Source of the DNA: Clavibacter michiganensis
GTDB lineage: Bacteria > Actinomycetota > Actinomycetes > Actinomycetales > Microbacteriaceae
DNA: 64,000 nt
Direction of reading: 5' to 3'
Assembly (NCBI GenBank): GCA_002150995.1
Contig: MDHJ01000001.1
Coordinates: 434,001 to 498,000 of the forward strand
The first letter of the stretch is position 1; the number at the start of each line of letters is the position of its first letter. Below are positions 55,680 to 63,758 of the stretch, one piece after another. A program made the position numbers and the translations under genes. The notes under the pieces are model-generated. The model saw nothing but the letters and a program-made list of their open reading frames with translations. It did no database searches and was not told the origin of the DNA.

Positions 55680-56513
55680 ATGACTACGCTGAATGAACTA
55701 AGAGATGCGGCGTTGGCGGCCTTTGGGGCCGTGTCAATCCGCGAACTTGCCGTGGGCGGACAAAAAGTGGTCAGCCTGGTCTCTGTAGGCGGTGAGAACC
55801 GTGTTCTCAAGCTTATGCTCACGGGCGGATCGGATCCGACAACTCTTGAACGTGCTCAGCGAGAGTTCGACTTGCTGTCTTCCGCGCCCCACCCCAATCT
55901 GGTGAAAGTGGAATCCGAACTACTAGCGCTCGGTAATCCTGTTGGCGGTGTCGCTTGGCTTGAAGAATATCTCGAAGGCGAGGACGTTGCTGGACTCCTG
56001 GATATCCCGTGGGAGGAAAGCGAGGTGCTCAGGCTCGGCGTAGATGTCTCTGGGGCGCTTGGTGCCTTGCATCGGTTAGATGTAACCCATCGCGACCTCA
56101 GTGCAGGGAATGTGCGCCGTCTCACCAGTGGGGAATTTAAGTTGATGGACCCGGGGTTCGCGAAATACTCGTTCAGGACAGGCATAACGGTAGGTGGCCA
56201 GCCGGGAACTCGCGGTTTCATGACGCCGGAACATGTCCAATCGTACACAACGCCAATACCGCCATCAGATGTCTTCGCCTTGGCCAACCTTATGTACGCC
56301 GCTGCTGTAGGTGCACTGCCGTTCCCGTACTTGGGGGACGACGCGGAGTATGTGATGAGGTTAACGCGAGGTCAGCATACGGCCCTACTGGAGGCCCGCC
56401 CCTCTTTCTCGCCTGCATTGGCGGACGTTATAGAGCAGGGGTTGAACACGCATCCGGCGCGCAGGTTCCGCAATGGAGGCGCGCTCAATGTTAAACTCTT
56501 GGAGATGTCATGA
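55680..56513 (+). CDS. Serine/threonine protein kinase-like protein of the island
   Basis: 277 residues, a bare kinase domain without a membrane anchor. Key residues are present: Lys44 (RVLKLM), Glu62, catalytic loop HRDLSAGN (137-144), metal-binding D157 in the unusual MDPGF (DFG is DPG), TPE in place of APE, then SDVFALANLMYAAAVGALPF (subdomain IX). The Gly loop is weak (VGGQKVV). The TGA overlaps the ATG of the next gene (ATGA), so both are made together. Low-GC codon use marks it as acquired. Possible role: sensor or activator of the neighbouring effectors; inferred. Confidence 0.88.
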   Translation: MTTLNELRDAALAAFGAVSIRELAVGGQKVVSLVSVGGENRVLKLMLTGGSDPTTLERAQREFDLLSSAPHPNLVKVESELLALGNPVGGVAWLEEYLEGEDVAGLLDIPWEESEVLRLGVDVSGALGALHRLDVTHRDLSAGNVRRLTSGEFKLMDPGFAKYSFRTGITVGGQPGTRGFMTPEHVQSYTTPIPPSDVFALANLMYAAAVGALPFPYLGDDAEYVMRLTRGQHTALLEARPSFSPALADVIEQGLNTHPARRFRNGGALNVKLLEMS

Positions 56514-57676
56514 CTGTTTTGATTCAAGATTCGGCTCGAAATAACCTCGCGAGCTGGACTGCGCGGGCAGTCGAGGGTGGGGACGCTATCGGCGCTATTA
56601 TGTCTCCCTTTTGTTCGCCCCGCCTTGGCAATGGCTATCATAAGTCGGCAGATGCGGTAAGGCAAGATATTGAGGATCAGGGTGGCGAGTTCTGGTTTGA
56701 CGCCAGTACACACGCACTGCAAATGCCAAGTGTCGGTGACTTTCGATTCTATGACGACTGGCAGCTCTGGCCGGGTGCGAGAGGGGACCTGTCGTCGGCT
56801 TCGCTTCGCGTGGGGCATGTGCGGAAGGTCTTCGCGGTCCAAGAACAACTAGGTGCTCGGCTCCTCGGGCCCACCATCCTCCTGCACAGCGCTCAAAGCG
56901 CTACCAGCCTTCAGGCGATCGAGCTCGCTAGAGCCGCACAAGAGGTCGCTAATGGGCGTGAATTCTGGCTTTCTATTGTCGGGGATTCGCATTTCTGGGC
57001 GTCCGAGGCTGACCTTGACGGCTTCATAGGTGTCATGGATCAGATCGAGCCGACGGGTTGGATTCTTTCCGTTGCGCGACCGCTGTCGGGGGTTCCGGTC
57101 GGAGCCGAAGCTAAAGAAGTTGCCGGCCTGATGCGTACGTCAGCGGCCTTGGGGACTTCCTGCCCGGTGATCATAGGACACGGGGATCTTGCGGCACTCC
57201 CCGCTGCAGCTGCTGGGGCATCGGTCGTCGGTAGTGGCTGGGATGTGCGCCAGCGTGTCCTCGCGTACCCCGATTTTGCTGAGCGTCCGCCTGCTGACCC
57301 CGACGCAATTGCGTCCTGGTACGCCCGACCAACGCTGGAGGGGCTCTTGGGAAATATGGTTCCAAATGAATTCGCTGTCTTGCAGAGCCAGCGGCCGAAC
57401 TTGGCTACGCGCCTTTACGCAGGTGCGCATACTGCCGGTGCCCAGCAGACGTTCCGTCATCACGTCCAGGTGATTAACAACGTCATGACCGCGGTTGAGG
57501 GGCAGGGACAGGGGCTTCGGGCTAGGGTTGAGGCCCTTGAAGAGATTTACAAAGAGTGCTTGGTTGAATGGCCCGCGGTGCAGGCCATAACTCGCTCTGC
57601 GGCTGGAGGTGACCAGTGGGTGTCCCCATTACTGGCCGGAGTCCAGCAGTTTAAATCTGATGAGGGTTGGGCTTAG
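56510..57676 (+). CDS. Unknown 388-residue island protein, probable TIM barrel
   Basis: No family recognised. Regular strand-helix alternation: AIGAIMSPFCSPRLG, GGEFWFDASTHALQMP, LGPTILLHSAQS, GREFWLSIVGDSHFW, GWILSVARPLSG, PVIIGHGDLAALPAAAAGASVVGSGW, ending with helices, including RVEALEEIYKECLVEW. The GHGDL ... GASVVGSGWD end resembles the phosphate- or substrate-binding end of TIM barrels. Conserved-looking polar residues (D, H, C in the strand ends) suggest an enzyme. Translationally coupled to the kinase; its 3' end overlaps the convergent nuclease gene by four bases. Confidence 0.8.
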   Translation: MTVLIQDSARNNLASWTARAVEGGDAIGAIMSPFCSPRLGNGYHKSADAVRQDIEDQGGEFWFDASTHALQMPSVGDFRFYDDWQLWPGARGDLSSASLRVGHVRKVFAVQEQLGARLLGPTILLHSAQSATSLQAIELARAAQEVANGREFWLSIVGDSHFWASEADLDGFIGVMDQIEPTGWILSVARPLSGVPVGAEAKEVAGLMRTSAALGTSCPVIIGHGDLAALPAAAAGASVVGSGWDVRQRVLAYPDFAERPPADPDAIASWYARPTLEGLLGNMVPNEFAVLQSQRPNLATRLYAGAHTAGAQQTFRHHVQVINNVMTAVEGQGQGLRARVEALEEIYKECLVEWPAVQAITRSAAGGDQWVSPLLAGVQQFKSDEGWA

Positions 57677-58563
57677 ATTAACGAATGAGCGATGTGCTCA
57701 AAGGCTAACATCTTGTGCTGTGTGCTAACTGGCCGAGGCTTCGGCTTACGGACCCACACGCCGTCCACGATAAGCCCTGCGCAGTCGCTGGCAACTTCTT
57801 CGCTGGCGGATGTGCGGGCGCCGTCGCTCAATGCGCCTAGCGCCACTACGTAGTTATTCGACCATACGCGGTATCGTCGCGATTGCTGAACGGCCTTTCG
57901 CCAATCTTTAACCTTGGCTTCAATGGCATACACAGAACCAGCTGGTGATAGTGCGGGATGGCGGGTATACTTGCGCGGAGTCGTCTCAATTACCGCACCA
58001 GCATTCTTCAGGTTTCGCAGCCTGAGGGCCGTAGTCTCGTCCGAGATGAGCAGTTGTTCGCTTAGCTGCGCCACGGTCCGTGTTCTCTTAATGTACAGAC
58101 TGGCTAAAAGGGATGCATCGGAAGGGCTCAGTATGGGGGCAATGCGAGAAGATAATCGGGCCGCTATTGCCTTTTGACCGCCAACGATTGCCGTGAAATC
58201 GGGTATACCGATAGGCCCACGCATTTCTGCAATGAGAAGCACTCCGGCCGAAGCTCCGGGTAATGTTGCGGCGGCAGCGATGGCGCCGGCGTGGATTTCT
58301 AACTCCTGAACGGGCTCGAATCGCTTGCCGCTGCGACCATCTGTGGCTTCGACAACCTTCACAAATGCCATAGAAAGGAAATCGCCTCCGAGCATATTAG
58401 CCGCATTTAGTTTGTGCCTAATGGCGCCGTTACCCGCGCTTTGGGCGGTGTCCAGATGTCGGTCATGCGATTGGGCGACAGAACCTAATCTTACACTTGC
58501 GACGGGAGCAGTGAGAACTTTCTCCACTCGTTCAAGCGCCGCGCTTAGCCCGGCGTGCCCCAC
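57673..58563 (-). CDS. PD-(D/E)xK nuclease-like protein with embedded winged helix
   Basis: 296 residues from GTG 58563 (GTG 58527 is possible; an ATG at 58743 would read through a GC-rich hairpin region). A split nuclease motif is visible: Pro121-Asp122 in GPIGIPDFTAIVGG and Glu215-x-Lys217 in VYAIEAKVKDWRKAVQQSRR, as in PD-(D/E)xK enzymes. Between them (about 146-200) is a winged-helix segment (SPSDASLLASLYIKR, VAQLSEQLLISDETTALRLRNLKNAGAV). The N-terminal part has no recognised domain. It is convergent with the kinase operon. Could act as a regulated DNA nuclease or as a DNA-binding regulator. Confidence 0.75.
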   Translation of the reverse strand: MGHAGLSAALERVEKVLTAPVASVRLGSVAQSHDRHLDTAQSAGNGAIRHKLNAANMLGGDFLSMAFVKVVEATDGRSGKRFEPVQELEIHAGAIAAAATLPGASAGVLLIAEMRGPIGIPDFTAIVGGQKAIAARLSSRIAPILSPSDASLLASLYIKRTRTVAQLSEQLLISDETTALRLRNLKNAGAVIETTPRKYTRHPALSPAGSVYAIEAKVKDWRKAVQQSRRYRVWSNNYVVALGALSDGARTSASEEVASDCAGLIVDGVWVRKPKPRPVSTQHKMLAFEHIAHSLI

Positions 58564-58729
58564 CTGCGGTGCGTCCGGTCCTCGCTCCGCTGAGGTCCGG
58601 GCGCTCCTCGGTGGGGCGCCACGATGACGTCGGCCCTCGTTAAGCAGCAAGACCCGCCTCTCCAAGTGTGAGGGGCGGGTCCGCGTGCCGACGCCATCGC
58701 GAGACACGTTGCTGGTCCGGGAAACAGTG
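58564..58729. other. GC-rich stretch with hairpin upstream of the nuclease gene
   Basis: GACCCGCCTCTC pairs with GAGGGGCGGGTC (about 58650-58680) with one mismatch, a terminator-like structure. Host-like GC content here contrasts with the island genes on its left. Confidence 0.4.
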
Positions 58730-59343
58730 CTAGGTCGAGGCATACCTTCTGGTCGCAGGGCCCGAAGGTTTCCAAGAGGGGCTTAGGGCTTCACGGTCCG
58801 CTGCGCTGAAGAGCAAGTCAGGCGGGCTCGGCACGACGATCTGCCGGACGAGGAGGGACAGGTCTAGGTGGGTCTCGACGTCGTCGAGGAGCTCGACTTG
58901 CGCGGACGCGCGTTGCAGATCGTCCTGGACTTCCTTCCTCGTTCAACCGTTGATGCCCATCAAGACCTCCACCACCTGGTCGTGGTCGGGGGCTCTACCC
59001 TCGCGCTGGGTGTTGGGCACGCCTTGCCCAGGGCGATGAGGCCGGCGAGGGCTTGGGTCAGCCTGTTGTCGCGCTCCTCGAAGCCCCAGATCTCATAACA
59101 GTCGGGGCGCTGAAGCTTCCCGGAGGGGCCGTGCGATTCGCCATCGCAGATCTGGCATAGGTTCCCGGCGCGAGCCGTGACGCCGAGCCGTATGCGTTCC
59201 CACTCCGACCATCGGGCGATGCTGCGCACGTTCGCGCCGTAGACCTTCGAGGGGAGCACATCGGCACGCATGCGCACGTGGCCGGCGGGCGCATCGGGCA
59301 TGAGCGTCGGAACTAACAGGTCGTGCCAGTGGGCGGTCGTCAT
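58730..59343 (-). pseudogene. HNH-like / zinc-binding protein remnant
   Basis: ATG 59343 reads MTTAHWHDLLVPTLMPDAPA and later WERIRLGVTARAGNLCQICDG, KLQRPDCYEIWGF, ALAGLIALGKAC, as in a family of phage/plasmid proteins with HNH-like Cys motifs. One base is missing after GKAC (near 59015); the next frame continues HNTQREGRAPDHDQVVEVLM and GING, then a TGA in place of the expected Trp codon, then TRKEVQDDLQRASAQVELLD. With a frameshift and a stop it is a pseudogene. Confidence 0.65.
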
Positions 59344-59472
59344 CGCGTTACCACCTCATCACGGACAGCAACGCCGACACCAACGTCTCCACATGCGTGA
59401 CTGTCTTCGCGGCCTCGGGGACGAAAGCCGCGGGCTCCAACGGACTCGACGGACGTCCGTGGACGCCCTGGC
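59344..59472. other. Island right end without a gene
   Basis: No supportable gene. The open frame on the minus strand here is the antisense of the tRNA fragment and is not real. Confidence 0.5.
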
Positions 59473-59520
59473 TCTGACTACGGATCAGAAGGTTGGGGGT
59501 TCGAATCCCTCCGGGCGCAC
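59473..59520. repeat. attR: 48-bp direct repeat, right copy
   Basis: Exact copy of the 3' part of tRNA-Arg. It lacks the D-arm half and is not a functional tRNA. Followed by 20 bases (AGCACCTCCGGGTGCGCATC) and then the 18-base block also found after attL. Confidence 0.9.
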
Positions 59521-59558
59521 AGCACCTCCGGGTGCGCATCTCTGGTTGAGACAGAATG

Positions 59559-59585
59559 GAACGGCCCGCCTCGTGCGGGCCGTTC
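59559..59585 (+). terminator. Original terminator of tRNA-Arg, beyond attR
   Basis: Perfect 11-bp stem (59559-59569 with 59575-59585), CTCGT loop, followed by TCGTC. Confidence 0.75.
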
Positions 59586-59621
59586 TCGTCTCCCGGGCCG
59601 TCCTCTCCGCTGTGGCCGGAC

Positions 59622-59894
59622 TCAGCGGGCCGCCGTGAGTGGTGCCACCACCCCGTGCTCGTACGCCCAGATCGTCGCGTGCAGGCGGTCGCGCACCCCG
59701 AGCTTGTCGAGCGTCCGGCTCACGTGCGTCTTCACCGTGGTCGGCGCGAGGAACAGTCGCCCGGCGATCTCCGCGTTCGAGAGCCCGCGGGCCACCAGCA
59801 CGAGGATCTCGCGCTCGCGTGCCGTCAGCCGTGCCAGGTCCGTGCCGGCGCCGATCCTGCCGCCGCCGCGCCCGTGGTCGACGAGCGCGCTCAC
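59622..59894 (-). CDS. Stand-alone LuxR-type HTH protein
   Basis: 90 residues: [20 protein letters not shown] then [20 protein letters not shown] and [20 protein letters not shown], a complete LuxR/NarL DNA-binding domain with no receiver domain. GTG 59894 overlaps the stop of the upstream membrane gene (GTGA), so it is the last gene of the PadR operon. It may be a real small regulator or the remnant of a response regulator. Confidence 0.8.
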   Translation of the reverse strand: MSALVDHGRGGGRIGAGTDLARLTAREREILVLVARGLSNAEIAGRLFLAPTTVKTHVSRTLDKLGVRDRLHATIWAYEHGVVAPLTAAR

Positions 59895-60985
59895 GGGGTC
59901 GGCTCCGGGGTGGGCGTGGGCTCGGGTGCGGGCTCCCCGCCCGGCGCGTCCTCCGGCGCCGTCGTCGCGTCGTCGCTCGGCGACGGGCTCGGCGTCGCGG
60001 TGCCGACGGACCCCAGGGGCAGCGCCTTGGCGAACGGCGGACGCACGACCCCCGAGCCGACGGGCACGCTCCCGTCGGCGACGGCGATCATGTCCCGGTC
60101 GAGGGGGAACACGTTCCAGGCGCCGTCGGCGGGCGTCACGTACTCGCCCGTGGTCGGGTCCACGACCCGGCCGTCCTCCTCGATGCCGCTGACCGTCGTC
60201 ACGGGCTCCCCGTCCTGGTCGAACAGCTGCACGCGGTCGAGGAGGTCCCCCTCGGCGTCGTACGCGAACAGGTTCGCGATCGCCTTGCCGTCCAGGGAGA
60301 GCCCCGGCTCCTGGTACGGCGGCGAGTAGGTGCTCTCGTCGACGTATCCGTCGCTTGCCGAGTCGGTGAGGGCGACGGGGACGAGGACCACGAGCGAGAG
60401 GGCGGTGGCCACGCTGACGACCGTCCGCGAGGTCCGCAGGAACCGGCTCCCCGCCCAGCGGCCCCGGCCCCACTGCACGCTGACCAGCGTGAGGGCGGCG
60501 AGCAGCAGCCAGCCCAGCGGACCGCCGGGGAGCAGCGTGAAGGGGTGGGAGGAGCCGAAGACGACGGCGAGCACGATGAGGGCGCACTGATAGCCGGCCC
60601 AGGCCCGCAGCAGCCACCACACCGGGCGGAAGACGATCAGGAGGTCGAGGATCGCGGAGAGCTCGCGGTTCCCACGCACGGTGCGCAGCGTCTCGCGCCC
60701 GGTCTCGTCGATCCGCTGCCGGAGCAGCGACAGGGGCGAGGCGGGGGCCGGCGTCGCCGACGTGCGCTCGGGCAGCCCCGCGGAGGAGCGCAGCTCGTCG
60801 GCGTAGCGCACCGGGTCGCCGAGCTCGAGGGCGCCGTCGTGATCCGCGGCCTCCTCCTGCAGGTCGGCCTCGAGGCCGCCCGTGAGGTCGTCGACGTCCT
60901 CCGGGTCGAGGTCGGCCAGCCGGGCGCGCACGGCGGCGGCGAAGGCCCGGATGCGGGTGTCGAGGGCGGGATCTGCGGTGTTCAC
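59891..60985 (-). CDS. HAAS-domain membrane protein linked to PadR
   Basis: 364 residues. N-terminal HAAS-like helical domain ([50 protein letters not shown]), about four membrane helices ([53 protein letters not shown]) and a soluble C-terminus with Pro/Glu/Thr repeats. HAAS proteins are usually encoded next to PadR regulators and may work with them. The start overlaps the PadR stop (60982-60985). Confidence 0.85.
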   Translation of the reverse strand: MNTADPALDTRIRAFAAAVRARLADLDPEDVDDLTGGLEADLQEEAADHDGALELGDPVRYADELRSSAGLPERTSATPAPASPLSLLRQRIDETGRETLRTVRGNRELSAILDLLIVFRPVWWLLRAWAGYQCALIVLAVVFGSSHPFTLLPGGPLGWLLLAALTLVSVQWGRGRWAGSRFLRTSRTVVSVATALSLVVLVPVALTDSASDGYVDESTYSPPYQEPGLSLDGKAIANLFAYDAEGDLLDRVQLFDQDGEPVTTVSGIEEDGRVVDPTTGEYVTPADGAWNVFPLDRDMIAVADGSVPVGSGVVRPPFAKALPLGSVGTATPSPSPSDDATTAPEDAPGGEPAPEPTPTPEPTP

Positions 60986-61398
60986 GGCTTCTCTCCGATC
61001 GTGCGGACGTGGACGGATGCGGGAGCGGATCCGACGCCGGCGCCGCCGGCCCGTCCCGCGGATCGGGTCGGCGGCGAGGCCGGGTCGCCGAGGAGCCCGC
61101 TCATCGCCGTGGCGAAGGCGGCCCAGGTGGCGCGCTGCCCGGCGAGGAGCTCGCGGCCCTCGGGGTTGATCGCGTAGTACTTCCGGTGCGGGCCGCCCTC
61201 CGACGGCACCACGTAGCTCGACAGGGCGCCGGCCGCGTAGAGGCGGCGGAGCGTGCCGTACACCGAGGCGTCGCCCACGTCGCCGAGGCCGGCGTCGCGG
61301 AGGCGCCGGACGATGTCGTAGCCGTACCCGTCGTCGTGCTGCACGACGGCGAGCACCGCCGTGTCGAGCGCTCCCTTGAGGAGCTGCGTGGTGTCCAT
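60982..61398 (-). CDS. PadR-family transcriptional regulator
   Basis: 138 residues. Winged helix [59 protein letters not shown], followed by [20 protein letters not shown]. First gene of the minus-strand operon PadR-HAAS-LuxR; such regulators usually repress their own operon. Confidence 0.92.
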   Translation of the reverse strand: MDTTQLLKGALDTAVLAVVQHDDGYGYDIVRRLRDAGLGDVGDASVYGTLRRLYAAGALSSYVVPSEGGPHRKYYAINPEGRELLAGQRATWAAFATAMSGLLGDPASPPTRSAGRAGGAGVGSAPASVHVRTIGEKP

Positions 61399-61564
61399 CA
61401 GCCGGTCTCTCTCATGCGTCGCACAGTATCACGCACTGCGCGGTACCTCGGACTGCCGTGCATGCGGCGTGTCCGAGCAGGCGGGGCCGCTGGGTACCGC
61501 TCCCGGGTCGTCGTCGGGCTCCTGGACCCTCGTGCTGCCACGGTCGCCGGTGCTACCGTCGAGC

Positions 61565-61894
61565 ATGCCCCTCGTGCTGGAGGCCCTCGGCCGCGTCCTC
61601 GCCCTCCTGGGCGACGTCGTGCTGGGCGGTGCGGGCGTGGCGCCGGCGGTGCTGCTCGCGGCCCTCGTGGGCGCGGCCTCCGCCGCCTCCGTGGCCGCCG
61701 CGGTCGCGCTCGTGCGCGTCGCCGCCGCCCGCGGGCTCCTCGGGCGCGGTGCGCCGCCGCGGCGACCCGACGAGGACGTCGACCTCCCGGTCCTCGTCTC
61801 CTCCAGCGACCCGGACGCCGACGGCCACGAGCGCTCCCGGGCCCCGGGCCGCGCGATGCGGGTCGTCGTGCCCGCGCCGCTCCCGGCCGCCTGA
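61565..61894 (+). CDS. DUF6412-like small membrane protein
   Basis: 109 residues with two hydrophobic segments (LGRVLALLGDVVLGGAGVAPAVLLAALVG and AASAASVAAAVALVRVAAARG) and a polar C-terminus. TACCGT (61554-61559) ends five bases before ATG 61565. It lies directly upstream of a YidC gene, the usual place of DUF6412 proteins in actinobacteria; assignment is mainly by this context. Confidence 0.7.
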   Translation: MPLVLEALGRVLALLGDVVLGGAGVAPAVLLAALVGAASAASVAAAVALVRVAAARGLLGRGAPPRRPDEDVDLPVLVSSSDPDADGHERSRAPGRAMRVVVPAPLPAA

Positions 61895-61996
61895 CCGCGG
61901 CCTGCACGGGTCCCCCGCCGTCACGGCACGGGACCGGGCGCGCGCCGGCATGCGACGACCAGACGGACCCCCTCCGCTCTCGTCGCAAGGAATCCC

Positions 61997-62752
61997 GTGG
62001 ACCCCACATCGATCGCCCCCGTCCGAGCCGTCCTCGACGGCCTGTCCCAGCTCGTCGTCGGCCTCGCCGACCTGATCCACCCGCTCGCCGGCGCCTCGGC
62101 GACCGGCGTCGCCGTCGTCCTGCTGACCCTCGGCGTGCGGGCCCTGCTCGTGCCCGTGGGCGTCGCGCAGGTGCGCGCCGAGATCCAGCGCCGCCGCCTG
62201 GCGCCCGCGCTCGCCGACCTCCGCCGCCGGCACGCCGGGAAGCCCGAGCGGCTGTCGCGCGCGACGCAGGAGCTCTACGCCCGCGAGGGCGCGTCGCCGC
62301 TCGCCGGATGCCTGCCGACGCTCGCGCAGGCGCCCGTGCTCGCGGCCGTCTACGCCCTGTTCGCGCACGGCCGGATCGGCGGCGAGGCCAACGTCCTGCT
62401 CGCGGCCCCGTTCGGCGGCGTGCCCCTCGGGACGAGCGCCCTGGCGTCCGCGGGGCTGGGGCTGGCGCCGGTGCTGGTCTGCGCCGCCGTGCTCGCCGTG
62501 CTGGCGGTGGTCGTGGAGCTGCGTCGGCGCGCCGACCTCCGCTTCCAGGGCCTGCCCGCGCCCGTCGATCCGGCGGTGCCCGGCATGGCGGGGATGCTCC
62601 GCGTGCTGCCGTTCGTCACGGTGGCGTTCGCCGCCATCGCCCCGCTCGCGGCCGCCCTGTACCTCCTGGCGAGCGCCGCGTGGGCGCTGGGGGAGCGCGC
62701 CGTGCTCCGCCGCGTCCTCGGCCGGGCGCCCGCACGGGGTGCGGGTGCCTGA
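61997..62752 (+). CDS. YidC/Oxa1-family membrane protein insertase
   Basis: 251 residues. Hydrophobic core with ASATGVAVVLLTLGVRALLVPVGVAQVRAE, a basic cytoplasmic loop (RRRLAPALADLRRRHAGKPE) and the YidC motif EGASPLAGCLPTLAQAPVLAAVYALF, then three more helices. A second, specialised YidC paralogue rather than the rpmH-linked copy, judging by its location next to a DUF6412-like gene. GTG 61997 has AAGGAA upstream. Confidence 0.88.
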   Translation: MDPTSIAPVRAVLDGLSQLVVGLADLIHPLAGASATGVAVVLLTLGVRALLVPVGVAQVRAEIQRRRLAPALADLRRRHAGKPERLSRATQELYAREGASPLAGCLPTLAQAPVLAAVYALFAHGRIGGEANVLLAAPFGGVPLGTSALASAGLGLAPVLVCAAVLAVLAVVVELRRRADLRFQGLPAPVDPAVPGMAGMLRVLPFVTVAFAAIAPLAAALYLLASAAWALGERAVLRRVLGRAPARGAGA

Positions 62753-62846
62753 CCCGCGGGTGCCCGATCCGCCGGTGCCCGGTCCGCGGGGCCGGACCGC
62801 CGCGCCCGTTCTGCGAGGATCGGGGCACACCGAACCGGGAGCCGCC

Positions 62847-63758
62847 ATGACCTCCACCCCCGCGGGCGCCGTCGCCCTGCCGCCCACGCGCGTCACCTAC
62901 CCGGCGGGAGCCGTCGCCTCCGAGGGCACGGTCCTCCGCGTCGACGCCCGCGACGACGGGACCCTCGCGGTCGTCCTCGACGCGACCGCGTGCCATCCGG
63001 TCGACGCCGCCTGGCCCGACCAGCCCGCGGACCGCGCCGTGCTCCGGGTGCGCGGCGCCGGCATCGAGGTGCTCGACTGCCTCGTGGGGGCGGCCGAGGC
63101 GGATCCCGCGGGGGGCGAGGCCGCGCTGCACGTGGGCGCGGACGTCCCCGTCAAGAAGGGCGCTGACGGCTGGTCGTTCGTCGCCGTCCATGTCGTCGCG
63201 GGAGACGCCGACGTGCGCGCGGGCGACGCGGCCGAGGTCGCCGTGGATCCCGAGCACCGCCGGGCGCTCAGCGCCGGCCACACGGGCTGCCACCTCGCCT
63301 CCCTCGCCCTCGACCGCGCGCTGGCCACCGCGTGGACCAAGGAGGTCCCGCGGGACGCCCTCGGCGCCCCGGGCTTCGACGCCCTCGCCATCGGGACCTC
63401 GCGCATCGGCCCGTGGTCGTCGGTCGACGTCTACCGGCTCGGCAAGTCGCTCCGGAAGAAGGGCTTCGTGCCCGCCGCGCTCCTCGAGCGCCTCGACGAG
63501 GTGCGCGCCGAGGTCGACGCCACGCTCGCCGGGTGGGTGGCCTCGGGGGCGGCCGCGCGGATCGAGCGCGAGGGCGACCTGCTCACCTCGCGCCGCTCCT
63601 GGGTGTGCGAGCTGCCCGACGGCACGGCCCGGATCCCGTGCGGCGGGACCCACCTCGCCGGCCTCCACGAGCTCGCGTCCGTGACGGTCGGGCTGGAGGT
63701 CGAGGAGGCGGACGGCGCCGTGGTGGTGCGGATGCGCACCACCTGCGTCCCCGCCTGA
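62847..63758 (+). CDS. Alanyl-tRNA editing-domain protein (AlaX-like)
   Basis: 303 residues. Zinc-ligand motifs of the AlaRS editing domain: SAGHTGCHLASLALDRAL (HxxxH) and RIPCGGTHLAGLHEL (CxxxH), with VDVYRLGKSLRKKGF between. Such free-standing proteins hydrolyse mischarged Ser- or Gly-tRNA(Ala). ATG 62847 has only a weak ribosome-binding site (CCGGGAGCC). Confidence 0.75.
   Translation: MTSTPAGAVALPPTRVTYPAGAVASEGTVLRVDARDDGTLAVVLDATACHPVDAAWPDQPADRAVLRVRGAGIEVLDCLVGAAEADPAGGEAALHVGADVPVKKGADGWSFVAVHVVAGDADVRAGDAAEVAVDPEHRRALSAGHTGCHLASLALDRALATAWTKEVPRDALGAPGFDALAIGTSRIGPWSSVDVYRLGKSLRKKGFVPAALLERLDEVRAEVDATLAGWVASGAAARIEREGDLLTSRRSWVCELPDGTARIPCGGTHLAGLHELASVTVGLEVEEADGAVVVRMRTTCVPA

Larger units (their letters stand above)
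54911..59520. mobile_element. 4.6-kb genomic island in tRNA-Arg, no integrase
   Basis: The 48 bases 54911-54958 (tRNA anticodon arm to one base past the 3' end) recur exactly at 59473-59520. DNA between them is visibly richer in A/T, with A/T-ending codons such as aaa, att, tta and ata that are rare elsewhere. It carries an XRE regulator (frameshifted), a kinase, an unknown 388-residue protein, a nuclease-like gene and a broken HNH-like gene, but no recombinase. It probably moved with an integrase supplied by another element, or lost its own. Confidence 0.85.

Noticed and set aside
58564-58743. N-terminal 60 residues of the nuclease-like gene from ATG 58743
   Set aside because: The segment is Arg-rich, crosses a strong GC hairpin and has host-like composition, unlike the island gene.
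58868-59098. Plus-strand 76-residue ORF in the island
   Set aside because: It is antisense to the HNH-like remnant and has no features of its own.
59348-59539. Minus-strand ORF with APGGIRTPNLLIRSQ
   Set aside because: Antisense of the tRNA fragment at attR, not a gene.
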